Assembly (NCBI RefSeq): GCF_900590755.1
Contig: NZ_UUOC01000044.1
Span: 62,001-126,000, forward strand
Length of the DNA stretch: 64,000 bases
Direction: 5' to 3'
DNA from: Pseudomonas viridiflava
GTDB taxonomy: Bacteria; Pseudomonadota; Gammaproteobacteria; Pseudomonadales; Pseudomonadaceae
Both the position numbers and the translations under genes were made by a program. The notes under the pieces are model-generated. The model saw only the letters and a program-made list of their open reading frames with translations. It searched no databases and was not told where the DNA came from. Each line of letters opens with the position of its first letter. Position 1 is the first letter of the stretch. Of the stretch, positions 7,861-16,621 are shown piece after piece.

Positions 7861-7974
7861 AAGACGGTCAGGTGGTGCGCTTTTGGGTGTACCACCGGCT
7901 AATCTGTTTCGTGGCCCAATATCCCTATAGCCCGCCCCAAGGCGAGCTTGCTCTTTAATACGAGACTTACACGA
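7861..7974 (+). other. Spacer between ribBA and ribH
   Basis: This 114-base gap is the longest inside the rib block before nusB. It holds an imperfect hairpin near 7870-7896 (ggtggt...accacc). I looked for the conserved FMN-riboswitch core (around gggcagggtgaaattccc) here and upstream of the other rib genes and did not find it. A separate ribH promoter is possible but not clear. Confidence 0.4.
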
Positions 7975-8451
7975 ATGACCCTGAAGACCATCGAAGGTAC
8001 CTTCGTCGCTCCCCAAGGCCGCTACGCTCTGGTAGTTGGCCGTTTCAACAGCTTCGTCGTGGAAAGTCTGGTGAGCGGCGCTGTTGATGCTCTGGTACGC
8101 CACGGCGTAAAAGAAAGCGACATCACCATCATCCGTGCTCCGGGTGCCTTCGAAATTCCGCTGGTTGTGCAGAAAGTTGCTCAGCGCAGCGAGTTCGCTG
8201 CCATCGTCGCCCTCGGCGCGGTGATCCGTGGCGGTACCCCGCACTTTGAATACGTGGCGGGCGAATGCGTCAAAGGCCTGTCCCAGGTTGCCATGGAGTT
8301 CGGCGTGCCGGTTGCCTTCGGCGTACTGACCGTTGACACCATCGAGCAAGCCATCGAGCGTTCCGGCACCAAGGCTGGCAACAAAGGCGCAGAAGCTGCG
8401 TTGTCGGCCCTTGAAATGGTAAGTCTGCTGTCGCAGCTGGAGGCCAAGTGA
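7975..8451 (+). CDS. ribH: 6,7-dimethyl-8-ribityllumazine synthase
   Basis: The 158-aa enzyme condenses the ribitylaminouracil and butanone-phosphate intermediates. It contains the family segments ALVVGRFNSFVVESL, RAPGAFEIPLV and ALGAVIRGGTPHFEYVA. The start at MTLKTIEGTF matches known Pseudomonas proteins; upstream in-frame codons are not conserved. Its stop overlaps the nusB GTG. Confidence 0.96.
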   Translation: MTLKTIEGTFVAPQGRYALVVGRFNSFVVESLVSGAVDALVRHGVKESDITIIRAPGAFEIPLVVQKVAQRSEFAAIVALGAVIRGGTPHFEYVAGECVKGLSQVAMEFGVPVAFGVLTVDTIEQAIERSGTKAGNKGAEAALSALEMVSLLSQLEAK

Positions 8452-8948
8452 TTTCTGACGAGAGCGATCAGTTCAACCCGCGCGATGCCAAGCCGGCCGA
8501 TGCTGGCAAGCCATCGAAAAGCGTCAAGCGTCGCGAAGCCCGTAAGCTCGCGACCCAGGCGCTTTACCAGTGGCACATGGCGGGTCATTCGCTGAATGAA
8601 ATCGAAGCGCAGTTCCGCGTCGATAACGATTTCACCGACGTTGATGCGCCTTATTTCAGCGAACTGTTGCGCGGCGTGCCGACCAACAAGAGCGAAATCG
8701 ACACCGCCCTCAAGCCGTGCCTGGACTTGACCATCGAAGAACTCGACCCGGTTGAACTGGCCATCCTGCGCCTGTCCACCTACGAGCTGCTCAAGCGCGT
8801 TGATGTTCCGTACCGCGTGGTGATCAACGAAGGGATCGAGCTGGCAAAAGTCTACGGCTCCACCGACGGCCACAAGTTCGTCAACGGCGTCCTCGACAAA
8901 CTGGCCCCGCGCCTGCGTGAAGCTGAAGTCAAAGCGTTCAAGCGCTGA
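8448..8948 (+). CDS. nusB: Transcription antitermination factor NusB
   Basis: The 166-aa protein has the all-helical NusB fold with KRREARKLATQALYQWHMAG near the N-terminus and INEGIELAKVYGSTDGHKFVNGVLDKLA near the C-terminus. It binds boxA RNA with NusE during rRNA antitermination. The GTG start overlaps the ribH stop by 4 bases. The ribH-nusB pairing is widely conserved. Confidence 0.95.
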   Translation: MISDESDQFNPRDAKPADAGKPSKSVKRREARKLATQALYQWHMAGHSLNEIEAQFRVDNDFTDVDAPYFSELLRGVPTNKSEIDTALKPCLDLTIEELDPVELAILRLSTYELLKRVDVPYRVVINEGIELAKVYGSTDGHKFVNGVLDKLAPRLREAEVKAFKR

Positions 8949-8971
8949 GATTTCAAGCTGAACACAATGCC

Positions 8972-9063
8972 CCCGTGGGAGTTTGCTCGCGAAGGCGGTA
9001 GTCCAGTCGCCAGAAATGCGTTGGATTCGCTGGCCCTTTCGCGAGCAAGCTCGCTCCCACGGG
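8972..9063. repeat. REP pair, family C (gagcttgctcgcgaa type)
   Basis: Inverted copies of the ctcgcgaa-type unit, the left one shortened by about five bases, separate nusB and thiL within the operon. Related pairs lie at 60187-60282, 61411-61501 and 42735-42861. Confidence 0.8.
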
Positions 9064-9092
9064 TGTAACGCCAAGCACAACAAGAGATCCCG

Positions 9093-10058
9093 ATGGGCGA
9101 GTTCGAGCTGATCCGCAATTACTTCGCTGCCGCGCCTTGCGCGCAGAAGGGCGAGGGCGTTGCGCTGGGGATCGGCGACGATTGTGCCTTGCTAACGCTG
9201 CCGCCTGGCGAGCAGTTGGCGGTCTCGACCGATACGCTGGTCACCGGGGTGCACTTCCCCGATGGCTGCGATCCGTTTCTTTTAGGGCAGCGAGCACTCG
9301 CCGTCTCTGCCAGTGATCTGGCTGCCATGGGCGCGACTCCTGTTGCGTTCACCCTTGCTCTCACTCTTCCCGACGTCTCCGCTGATTGGCTGCAACACTT
9401 CGTCCAAGGTTTGAACCTTATGGCGCAGCGTTGCGGGTTACGGCTGGTCGGAGGGGACACGACGCGCGGGCCGCTGAGCCTTACGCTGACCGTTTTCGGC
9501 CGCGTTCCAGCGGGTTTGGCCCTGACTCGCAGCGGTGCAAAACCTGGTGACCTGTTGTGTGTTGGCGGCTCATTGGGTGATGCGGCGGGTGCATTGCCAC
9601 TCGTGTTGAACCAGCGCAGTGCTGAGGCGTCTATCGCAGAGGCTTTGCTGGCGCGCTACTGGTCACCGCAACCTCAATTTGCCCTGGGCCTGGGGCTGCG
9701 TGGCAAAGCCAGTGCGGCGCTGGATATATCGGACGGCTTGCTGGCCGACTGCGGGCACATCGCGCTGGCGTCGAGGGTTCGGCTGCTGGTCGAGCAAGAC
9801 AAATTGCCCGTCTCGCCACCCTTGCTGGGGCTGCTCGGTCTAGCCGCTGCGCAACAGGCCGCCTTGAGCGGTGGCGACGATTATCTGCTGGCATTCACAT
9901 TGCCAGCTGAGCATTTGCAGGGTTTGCTCGACGCCGACCTGCCCATTCACGTCATTGGACGTGTCGAGGCAGGCGAGGGCGTCGGGTTGATCGATAACCA
10001 GGGTCACGACATTCCTGTCCTGGCACGCGGCTACCAACATTTTCGGGAGACACCGTGA
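9093..10058 (+). CDS. thiL: Thiamine-monophosphate kinase
   Basis: The 321-aa enzyme phosphorylates thiamine phosphate to thiamine diphosphate, the cofactor that Dxs, encoded nearby, requires. It starts MGEFELIRNYF and shows GIGDDCALL, STDTLVTGVHF (metal and nucleotide site), VGGDTTRG and ALDISDGLLADCGHI. Its stop overlaps the pgpA GTG by 4 bases. Confidence 0.96.
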   Translation: MGEFELIRNYFAAAPCAQKGEGVALGIGDDCALLTLPPGEQLAVSTDTLVTGVHFPDGCDPFLLGQRALAVSASDLAAMGATPVAFTLALTLPDVSADWLQHFVQGLNLMAQRCGLRLVGGDTTRGPLSLTLTVFGRVPAGLALTRSGAKPGDLLCVGGSLGDAAGALPLVLNQRSAEASIAEALLARYWSPQPQFALGLGLRGKASAALDISDGLLADCGHIALASRVRLLVEQDKLPVSPPLLGLLGLAAAQQAALSGGDDYLLAFTLPAEHLQGLLDADLPIHVIGRVEAGEGVGLIDNQGHDIPVLARGYQHFRETP

Positions 10059-10564
10059 CAGATCATCCCAAGCAAGTCCCGGCGGAGTTCGTTCCACCCT
10101 CGGTGTGGACTAATCCGTGGCATTTCCTGGCCTTTGGCTTCGGCTCCGGCACGCTGCCCAAAGCGCCGGGCACCTGGGGCTCGATGGTCGCCGTGCCGTT
10201 CATCCCGTTGTGGCAGATGCTGCCGGACTGGGGTTACTGGCTCATGCTGGGCATCACCATGTTGTTCGGCTTCTGGCTGTGCGACAAAGTTGCCAAGGAC
10301 CTGGGCGTGCATGACCACGAAGGCATCGTCTGGGACGAAATGGTCGGCATGTGGATCACTCTCTGGCTGGTGCCCGAAGGCTGGGTCTGGCTGTTGGTGG
10401 GTTTTCTGGTGTTTCGCTTTTTCGACATTCTCAAGCCGTGGCCGATTCACTGGATCGACCGGCATGTGCATGGCGGCGTGGGCATCATGCTCGACGACGT
10501 CCTGGCCGGGGTATTCGCCTGGGTGGCAATGCAGGGCATCGTCTGGGCCTGGGCGTGGATCTGA
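10055..10564 (+). CDS. pgpA: Phosphatidylglycerophosphatase A
   Basis: The 169-aa inner-membrane protein dephosphorylates phosphatidylglycerophosphate. The signature GFGSGTLPKAPGTWGS lies near residues 27-42, DEMVGMW near 91-97, and several hydrophobic segments follow. The order nusB-thiL-pgpA is conserved in proteobacteria. Confidence 0.95.
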   Translation: MTDHPKQVPAEFVPPSVWTNPWHFLAFGFGSGTLPKAPGTWGSMVAVPFIPLWQMLPDWGYWLMLGITMLFGFWLCDKVAKDLGVHDHEGIVWDEMVGMWITLWLVPEGWVWLLVGFLVFRFFDILKPWPIHWIDRHVHGGVGIMLDDVLAGVFAWVAMQGIVWAWAWI

Positions 10565-10576
10565 ACCTGGTTGCAC

Positions 10577-10666
10577 TGTTGGAGCGAGGCTTGCCCGCGA
10601 ATCAGGCGATGCGGTCTGTCAGACATACCGCATCATCGTTCTTCGCGGGCAAGCCTCGCTCCAACA
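10577..10666. repeat. REP pair, family D (gaggcttgcccgcgaa type)
   Basis: Inverted copies of tgttggagcgaggcttgccc plus cgcgaa flank a spacer between pgpA and ribA. The only close relative in the window is the perfect hairpin at 26789-26877. Confidence 0.8.
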
Positions 10667-10792
10667 TGGCTAAGCCATCAATCAAACTTCCTGATCGGTA
10701 TGCTCGACAATTCAGCCTAAGCGTCCGCCCGGACCTGCTGTTACAATGCGTGCCTTGCGAATTTCCAGTCCCATACTGATCAGGAGCACACG

Positions 10793-11410
10793 GTGCCCGT
10801 CGTATTTGTAGCCGCCTCCAAGCTGCCTACCCCATTTGCAGAATTCACCATGCATGGCTTTCTTGAGCATGCGACCGGTCGCGAACATCTGGTTCTGAGC
10901 CTGGGCGACGTATCTGACGGCGCTCCGGTGCTCGGCCGCGTCCATTCCGAATGCCTGACTGGTGACGCTCTGTTCAGCCAGCGCTGTGACTGTGGCTCCC
11001 AGCTTGAAGCCGCCTTGCGCGCCATCGCTTCCGAAGGTCGTGGCGTGTTGCTGTATCTGCGTCAGGAAGGCCGTGGCATTGGTTTGCTGAACAAAATCCG
11101 CGCCTATGAATTGCAGGATGGCGGTGCTGACACCGTTGAAGCCAACGAACGTCTGGGCTTCGCCGCCGACCAGCGCGACTACGCCATCTGTCTGCCGATG
11201 CTGCAACACCTGGGTGTCGACGCCCTGCGCTTGATGACCAACAACCCGCGCAAGGTCAAAGCCCTGACCGAGATGGGCATCAACGTCGCTGAGCGCGTGC
11301 CGCTGCACACCGGGCACAACCCGCACAACAAACTGTATCTGGCGACCAAAGCCGGCAAGCTCGGGCACATGATGGGCAACGAGCACCAGGGCGAGGCTGA
11401 TCGCGCGTGA
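10793..11410 (+). CDS. ribA: GTP cyclohydrolase II
   Basis: The 205-aa enzyme opens the riboflavin pathway by converting GTP to the diaminopyrimidine. The zinc site SQRCDCGSQLEAAL and the catalytic loop LRQEGRGIGL are both intact, unlike the C-terminal domain of RibBA at 6769. The GTG start has CAGGAG upstream. The last codons overlap the start of the next gene. Confidence 0.97.
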   Translation: MPVVFVAASKLPTPFAEFTMHGFLEHATGREHLVLSLGDVSDGAPVLGRVHSECLTGDALFSQRCDCGSQLEAALRAIASEGRGVLLYLRQEGRGIGLLNKIRAYELQDGGADTVEANERLGFAADQRDYAICLPMLQHLGVDALRLMTNNPRKVKALTEMGINVAERVPLHTGHNPHNKLYLATKAGKLGHMMGNEHQGEADRA

Positions 11411-11826
11411 ACCGCAACAACACCAGACGCCGCTTCACCCTCGCGTGGTGGTGGCAACTGGTGTTGACTCTGGCTCCGCTGTTTGTAGTCAGTAATACCT
11501 TCGATAGCAGTAATGCCGTCTTTCCAGTGCTTGCGATGCCATTCTTCGTCGTCGGCCTGATCTCGATGTTCGTCAGCCTCAAGCCCTTCGGCCGCTACAA
11601 ACACGCGTTGATCGCCGCCGGCGCTGCACGGGACACCTCTGAAGAACCCGCCGCCTGGATCAACCTGGCCGATGCCCGCCGCACTGCGTTTCTGGCTGCC
11701 GGACTGCCCGCGTGGATTGCCGCACTGGGCGTGTTCGTTGGGCTTGAGCTGGTGCCGCTGTTGCTGTTGGGGTTTTCCAGTGTGGTGCTGTTGTATCTCT
11801 ACCGAATACCTCGGCAGTTGGTTTGA
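11407..11826 (+). CDS. Small integral membrane protein of unknown function
   Basis: The 139-aa protein has four likely membrane helices, in two pairs: residues about 13-30 and 37-58, then about 95-112 and 114-132. The soluble loop between the pairs holds RYKHALIAAGAARDTSEEPAAW. I do not recognise a named family. The GTG start overlaps the ribA stop by 4 bases, and the gene keeps this position in Pseudomonas. Confidence 0.75.
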   Translation: MNRNNTRRRFTLAWWWQLVLTLAPLFVVSNTFDSSNAVFPVLAMPFFVVGLISMFVSLKPFGRYKHALIAAGAARDTSEEPAAWINLADARRTAFLAAGLPAWIAALGVFVGLELVPLLLLGFSSVVLLYLYRIPRQLV

Positions 11827-11841
11827 AATACGACCTATACC

Positions 11842-11931
11842 GTGGGACCGGCTTCAGCCGGGAAGGCGCCGGCACAGGCGCTGCATCTTCGTCGTAAGAA
11901 AAACCGCTTTCCCGGCTAAAGCCGGTCCCAC
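11842..11931. repeat. REP pair, family B (accggctttagccggga type)
   Basis: Inverted copies of gtgggaccggcttnagccgg plus gaa. Other copies: 30364-30452, 35238-35326, 37693-37782, 44985-45074. Confidence 0.85.
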
Positions 11932-11951
11932 AAGGGATGCGCTGCACAGAC

Positions 11952-11979
11952 AAAAAAGGCGCTCAATGAGCGCCTTTTT
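11952..11979. terminator. Bidirectional rho-independent terminator between ribA block and dxs
   Basis: The stem aaggcgctc / gagcgcctt has a 4-base loop, with A-run before and T-run after, so it works in both directions. It lies between the convergent ribA-side operon and dxs. Confidence 0.85.
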
Positions 11980-11993
11980 ACGGGTTACGGACC

Positions 11994-13889
11994 TCAGCCA
12001 ATCAACACCAACCGCTCATTGATCGCCGCTTCAATCCCGGCTTCGTCCAGTCCGCATTCAGCCAGCATTTGCGCAGGCTTGGCGTGTTCGACGTAAGCAT
12101 CCGGCAAGCCCAGATGCAGCACGGACTTGAGGATGTTTTCCCGAGCCAGGAACTCGCTGACTGCCGCACCGGCACCGCCCATGATGGCGTTCTCTTCCAG
12201 GGTCACCAGCAGCTCGTGATTGGCCGCTGCATCGCGGATCAGCTCTTCATCAATGGGTTTGACGAAGCGCATGTCGATCACGGTGGCGTCCAGCTTGTCG
12301 GCAACTTTCAGTGCGTCGGCCAATTGCACGCCGAACACCAGAATGGCAACCCCCTGCCCAGTGCGACGAACAACGCCCTTACCGATTTCGATAGGCGCCA
12401 GGCCGCTATCGATCACCGCATTGGGGCCGGTGCCGCGCGGGTAGCGCACAGCCGCCGGGCCGTTGTGCAGGTAGCCGGTGCTGAGCATCGAGCGCAGTTC
12501 GTTTTCGTCGCTCGGCGTCATCACCACGATACCGGGGATGCAGCGCAGGTAAGACAAGTCGAAGCTGCCCGCATGCGTCGGGCCGTCTTCGCCCACCAGA
12601 CCGGCGCGATCGATGGCGAACAGCACATCAAGGTTCTGCACCGCCACGTCATGAATCAGTTGGTCGTAGCCGCGCTGCAGGAAGGTGGAGTAGATCGCTA
12701 CCACCGGCTTGGCACCTTCACAGGCCATGCCTGCCGCTAACGTCACTGCGTGCTGCTCGGCGATGGCGACGTCAAAGTAGCGTTCCGGGAAGCGCTCGCT
12801 GAAGTCGACCATGTCCGAGCCTTCTTTCATCGCAGGCGTAATGCCCACCAGCAGCGAGTCAGCTTCGGCCATGTCGCAGATCCATTGGCCAAACACACCG
12901 GAATACTTCGGCCCGCTGACTTTCTTCGGCGCGCTGGCCGGAGCGTCGAGCGGATCAAGCTTGGTGATGGCGTGATAACCGATCGGATCGACTTCGGCCG
13001 GCGCGAAGCCTTTACCCTTTTTGGTCACGACGTGCAGGAATTGCGGGCCTTTAAGGTCGCGCATGTTACGCAGCGTCGCGATCAGGGTCGGCAGGTCGTG
13101 GCCGTCGATAGGCCCGATGTAGTTCCAGCCCAGCTCTTCGAACAGCGTGCCGGGGACCAGCATGCCCTTGGCGTATTCTTCGGTACGGCGGGCGATTTCC
13201 CAGGCACCCGGCAGACGCGACAGCACTTTTTTGCTGCCTTCGCGCATGCTGGTGTACGTGCGGCTGGAAAGGATCTTCGCCAGATAGTTCGACAGCCCGC
13301 CGACATTGCGCGAGATCGACATATCGTTGTCGTTCAGGATCACCAGCATATTGGCGGCGACTTCCGGCGCATGGTTCAGCGCTTCGAAAGCCATGCCGGC
13401 AGTCAACGCGCCGTCACCGATCACCGCGATGGACTTGCGATCGCTGCCTTGCAGTCGGGCGGCAATCGCCATGCCCAGCGCGGCGCTGATTGAAGTACTG
13501 GAGTGGCCAACGCCAAAGGTGTCGTACTCGCTCTCGCTGCGACGCGGGAAGGCGGCCACACCGTCTTTCTGGCGCAGGGTGTTCATGCGCTGGCGACGGC
13601 CGGTGAGAATCTTGTGCGGATACGCCTGATGGCCCACGTCCCAGACCAGACGGTCGTCCGGGGTATCGAAGACATAATGCAGGGCGATGGTCAGCTCGAT
13701 GACACCAAGGCCGGCACCGAAATGCCCGCCGGTCTGGCCAACGGAATAGAGCAGCTCCAGGCGCAGTTCATCGGCCAGTGCTTCCAGCTCGGCTTCACCC
13801 AGGCGACGCAGGCCGTCCGGCGTGTCAGCACGGTCGAGCAGCGGCGTGGTCGGGCGCACGCGGGGGATCTCTTTAAACGTCGTGGGCAT
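11994..13889 (-). CDS. dxs: 1-deoxy-D-xylulose-5-phosphate synthase
   Basis: The 631-aa thiamine-diphosphate enzyme condenses pyruvate and glyceraldehyde 3-phosphate as the first step of the MEP isoprenoid route. It shows VGQTGGHFGAGLGVIELT near the N-terminus, the ThDP motif GDGALTAGMAFEALN, and the transketolase segments AIAEQHAVTLAAGMA and RAGLVGEDGPTHAG. It follows ispA after 157 bases. A TATAAC element about 20 bases before the start may be its own promoter. Confidence 0.96.
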   Translation of the reverse strand: MPTTFKEIPRVRPTTPLLDRADTPDGLRRLGEAELEALADELRLELLYSVGQTGGHFGAGLGVIELTIALHYVFDTPDDRLVWDVGHQAYPHKILTGRRQRMNTLRQKDGVAAFPRRSESEYDTFGVGHSSTSISAALGMAIAARLQGSDRKSIAVIGDGALTAGMAFEALNHAPEVAANMLVILNDNDMSISRNVGGLSNYLAKILSSRTYTSMREGSKKVLSRLPGAWEIARRTEEYAKGMLVPGTLFEELGWNYIGPIDGHDLPTLIATLRNMRDLKGPQFLHVVTKKGKGFAPAEVDPIGYHAITKLDPLDAPASAPKKVSGPKYSGVFGQWICDMAEADSLLVGITPAMKEGSDMVDFSERFPERYFDVAIAEQHAVTLAAGMACEGAKPVVAIYSTFLQRGYDQLIHDVAVQNLDVLFAIDRAGLVGEDGPTHAGSFDLSYLRCIPGIVVMTPSDENELRSMLSTGYLHNGPAAVRYPRGTGPNAVIDSGLAPIEIGKGVVRRTGQGVAILVFGVQLADALKVADKLDATVIDMRFVKPIDEELIRDAAANHELLVTLEENAIMGGAGAAVSEFLARENILKSVLHLGLPDAYVEHAKPAQMLAECGLDEAGIEAAINERLVLIG

Positions 13890-14046
13890 CAGGCGAATCG
13901 TTATAAGTAAAAGAGGCGGCAGTTTACCTGATGCATCGCATGCTGCCCATGAAGTGCAGTGGCGGATGCGCAGGCAAACCTGTGAAACACAAGTCTGTGA
14001 CCTGTTGAAACGAGGCCGGTTCGGGTTATTTCAGGGGCGCAGTGGT

Positions 14047-14934
14047 TCAGTTGCGCCGTTCAACGATATATCGCGCCAGTTCACGCAAGGGATCTGCGGA
14101 TGCGTCGAAAGGCCGCAGCGCTTCAATCGCCTGATCGCGCAACTGCAGGGCGTACTGCCGTGCAGGCTCCAGCCCCAGCAGCGCCGGGTAGGTAGGCTTG
14201 TCCCGTGCAATGTCCGCACCCTGGCGTTTGCCGAGGGTTTCAGTATCGCTTTCGACGTCGAGAATGTCGTCCTGCACCTGAAATGCCAGGCCTATGGCTC
14301 GGGCATAGGTTTGCAGGGCATCAAGCCGGGGTTGATCGGCATAGCCGCTGGCCAGAGCACCGAGCTTGACGCTGGCCTCGATCAGCGCGCCGGTCTTGTG
14401 CCGGTGCATGAATTCCAGTGCCGCCTGATCCAGCTTGAGGCCTACCGAACCCAGGTCGATGGCCTGACCACCAACCATGCCCGCAGGACCGGCCGCCAGA
14501 GCCAGCGTGCTGACCATCAGCAGACGCGTGTCGGCATCCCGCGAACTCAGGCGCGGGTCGAGCAGGGCGGTAAACGCCAGGCTTTGCAGGCCGTCACCGG
14601 CGAGAATCGCACAGGCTTCATCAAAGGCTTTATGCGTGGTCGGCTGGCCGCGACGCAAATCGTCGTCGTCCATGGCAGGCAAATCATCGTGGACCAGCGA
14701 GTAAGCGTGAATCAGCTCCACCGCGCAGGCTGCGCCATTGGCGTCTTCAGCTTTGCCGCCCAGCGCTTCACAGGCCGCATAGGCCAGCAATGGACGCACA
14801 CGCTTGCCACCGTTCATCACGCTGTAGCGCATGGCGGCGTAAAGGCGGGTCAACTCCGGGGCGGGTGCTGCAAACAGACCTTCCAGCGCCGCATTCACGC
14901 GGCTCTGACTCAATGCCTGGTAGTTCGCGATCAT
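14047..14934 (-). CDS. ispA: Farnesyl diphosphate synthase
   Basis: The 295-aa trans-prenyltransferase shows the first aspartate-rich motif in LVHDDLPAMDDDDLRRGQPTT and the second in QVQDDILDVESDTETLGK. The short-chain pattern at the first motif fits FPP rather than longer products. It makes C15 diphosphate for undecaprenyl and ubiquinone precursors. Its start overlaps the xseB stop by 4 bases. The order xseB-ispA-dxs is the classic proteobacterial one. Confidence 0.95.
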   Translation of the reverse strand: MIANYQALSQSRVNAALEGLFAAPAPELTRLYAAMRYSVMNGGKRVRPLLAYAACEALGGKAEDANGAACAVELIHAYSLVHDDLPAMDDDDLRRGQPTTHKAFDEACAILAGDGLQSLAFTALLDPRLSSRDADTRLLMVSTLALAAGPAGMVGGQAIDLGSVGLKLDQAALEFMHRHKTGALIEASVKLGALASGYADQPRLDALQTYARAIGLAFQVQDDILDVESDTETLGKRQGADIARDKPTYPALLGLEPARQYALQLRDQAIEALRPFDASADPLRELARYIVERRN

Positions 14935-15173
14935 TCGGGCTGTTCCGCGTCGAATGGCTCTTCAGCCAGCTCACCGTCGCGCTCCAGCAATACTTGCACT
15001 TTCTGCTCGGCCTGCGCCAATGCGCCCTGACAGTCGCGGGTCAGGCGAATACCTTGCTCAAAGGCGGTCAGCGAGTCTTCCAAAGACAACTCGCCATTCT
15101 CCAGACGCTCTACCAGCGTTTGCAGATCAGCGAGGGATTGTTCGAAATCCAGTGCAGCTTTCTTGCGGGCCAT
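14931..15173 (-). CDS. xseB: Exodeoxyribonuclease VII small subunit
   Basis: The 80-aa helical protein contains DFEQSLADLQTLVERLENGELSLEDSL, the XseB signature. With XseA it forms a nuclease that degrades single-stranded DNA. First gene of the xseB-ispA-dxs operon. Confidence 0.95.
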   Translation of the reverse strand: MARKKAALDFEQSLADLQTLVERLENGELSLEDSLTAFEQGIRLTRDCQGALAQAEQKVQVLLERDGELAEEPFDAEQPE

Positions 15174-15512
15174 GGGCGCTTTTCCGGTAGAGGTTAAACC
15201 GGCGCGACACTAGCAGAGCGAGGGCTTGGGGGCAAATCACTCGGGCTGAAAATGAGCTGCAAGTGCCGTTAAAACTGGCGTTTGAGCCTCCCATTCGTCC
15301 GTCCGGAAGTTATGCCTTTAGTTGGCGTGTAGGAAACGTCCTTCAGCCGTTTACGTAATCCCCTACGCATTCAATAAACGCGGCGGCGAACTCGCCTGAC
15401 ATATGGCCGATACCTTTCTTTCGGCAATTGCCACGACGCTCTGATTGCCCGCCTGCTTGGGGCGCACCCAGCGTTTGTGGTGTTCTGGATGATCTGAAGG
15501 TTGGAGTTTTGA
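15174..15512. other. Divergent intergenic region, xseB / HTH gene
   Basis: 339 bases without a supported gene. It must hold the promoters of the xseB operon and of the HTH gene at 15513, whose start has ttggag about 8 bases upstream. I see no REP pair, tRNA or clear operator here. Confidence 0.5.
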
Positions 15513-16406
15513 ATGCAACGACTACGAGAAATATGCGCCATTTTAGGGGTGACGCAGGCCGATTTCGCCAGTGACCTGAACGTACCCGTGCCGCTGGTCC
15601 AGAGCTGGGAAAATGGCAGTGCCGAGCCCGATGCCCCGACCTTGCGCGATATCGCAACAATGCTGGGAACCAGCGTCGATGACTTGATCGAATTCCAGGC
15701 CAGCGGCCGAAAAATGGCGTCTCGGCACTGGTTCTCCGGCGAGCATTCGGTTTTTGATGGTTTCTGGGGATACCTGGGGCTGTTGATGGTCGGCCAGAGC
15801 AACTGCAAATGGTATCCCGTGACCCTCGGCGAGTACTCGCGAATCAGAGACGCGCTGGGCACCGAGCACGATGAGCCGCGCTGGCTGGTGGTCAGCACCT
15901 TGAACAACCGCAAATTGATCATCAATCCTGAGCAGATCCAGCGGATCAGGCTGGTTGACGATGCCGCAGGCCCGCCCGACGACGATGCCTGGGACCTGGG
16001 CTGGGACTACGAAGCCTGCATGGTGCCCGAACTCTATCGGGCATTGGCCGAGTACTTCTGGGATGGCTATGCCTTCGAAAACTGCAACTCACCCTCCACC
16101 CAGGAGCTCATCCACACATTCGTCGACAAGTTCGAGCTCAAGGACGACGAAACCCTGGACTTCATGTCCACCTGCTTCATCCACTCGGCCACTGGCACCG
16201 CCTACAAAGTGCGCGCCGCCAACGCCGACCTCTACAACCTCGTCCTCGACGCCTATTCCGGTTTCCCCATGGGCATCAGCCTGAGCACCATCGACACCGA
16301 AGAAGAAAGCCACTTCACACCCATGCACGTTGCGCTGGTGGAGATACCGCTGTTGCAGTATCAGAAGGCGGAGGATGAGGTTTCGGCGGAGATGGAAGGG
16401 ATTTGA
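15513..16406 (+). CDS. XRE-type HTH protein with large uncharacterised C-terminal domain
   Basis: Residues 1-60 form a helix-turn-helix of the Cro/CI type (LREICAILGVTQADFASDLNVPVPLVQSWENG). The remaining ~235 residues are acidic and match no domain I know; they contain Trp/Tyr-rich segments such as EYFWDGYAFENCNSP. Length 297 aa. This is a putative single-gene regulator at the left edge of the glycan cluster. It is followed by a terminator-like hairpin, so it is probably not co-transcribed with the cluster. Whether it controls the cluster is unknown. Confidence 0.75.
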   Translation: MQRLREICAILGVTQADFASDLNVPVPLVQSWENGSAEPDAPTLRDIATMLGTSVDDLIEFQASGRKMASRHWFSGEHSVFDGFWGYLGLLMVGQSNCKWYPVTLGEYSRIRDALGTEHDEPRWLVVSTLNNRKLIINPEQIQRIRLVDDAAGPPDDDAWDLGWDYEACMVPELYRALAEYFWDGYAFENCNSPSTQELIHTFVDKFELKDDETLDFMSTCFIHSATGTAYKVRAANADLYNLVLDAYSGFPMGISLSTIDTEEESHFTPMHVALVEIPLLQYQKAEDEVSAEMEGI

Positions 16407-16419
16407 TTTTTTAGGGGGG

Positions 16420-16445
16420 CAACCGGGCGCTCGTTTGCCTGGTTG
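16420..16445 (+). terminator. Terminator-like hairpin after the HTH gene
   Basis: Arms caaccgggc / gcctggttg (one mismatch) with an 8-base loop, followed by a pyrimidine-rich but not strongly T-run segment. Likely the end of the HTH transcript. Confidence 0.45.
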
Positions 16446-16529
16446 TCTTCGCTCGCTTTCTATCTTGAGAAATTTCCTACAAACACTGATGAATCGGCTG
16501 ATAGGCTTTTCTTATCGAAAGAGGAGATT

Positions 16530-16580
16530 ATGCACGCCCGAAAAAGCATTACAAAAAAAGTCATGTGCGCAACTGGGTGA
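16530..16580 (+). other. Possible 16-codon leader peptide before the glycan cluster
   Basis: The very strong ribosome site GAGGAG lies 4 bases before an ATG that opens a 16-residue reading frame (MHARKSITKKVMCATG). The exporter start follows 41 bases after its stop. Such a strong site on a tiny frame suggests a leader peptide or the remnant of a deleted gene. No attenuator stem is obvious. Confidence 0.3.
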
Positions 16581-16621
16581 TTATTTTAATCGTACTTTTT
16601 TGAGTGTTAGCTGGACAACCT

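Noticed and set aside
7861..7974. FMN riboswitch before the riboflavin genes
   Set aside because: The conserved core and its paired elements are absent upstream of ribE, ribBA, ribH and ribA; the short hairpin before ribH does not match.
13822..15030. 402-codon plus-strand open frame across dxs start, ispA and xseB
   Set aside because: Antisense to three confident genes and lacks any recognisable protein feature.
16604..16621. GTG start for the exporter permease six codons upstream
   Set aside because: Neither start has a good ribosome site; the ATG at 16622 gives the conserved N-terminus, so the longer form is only kept as an alternative.
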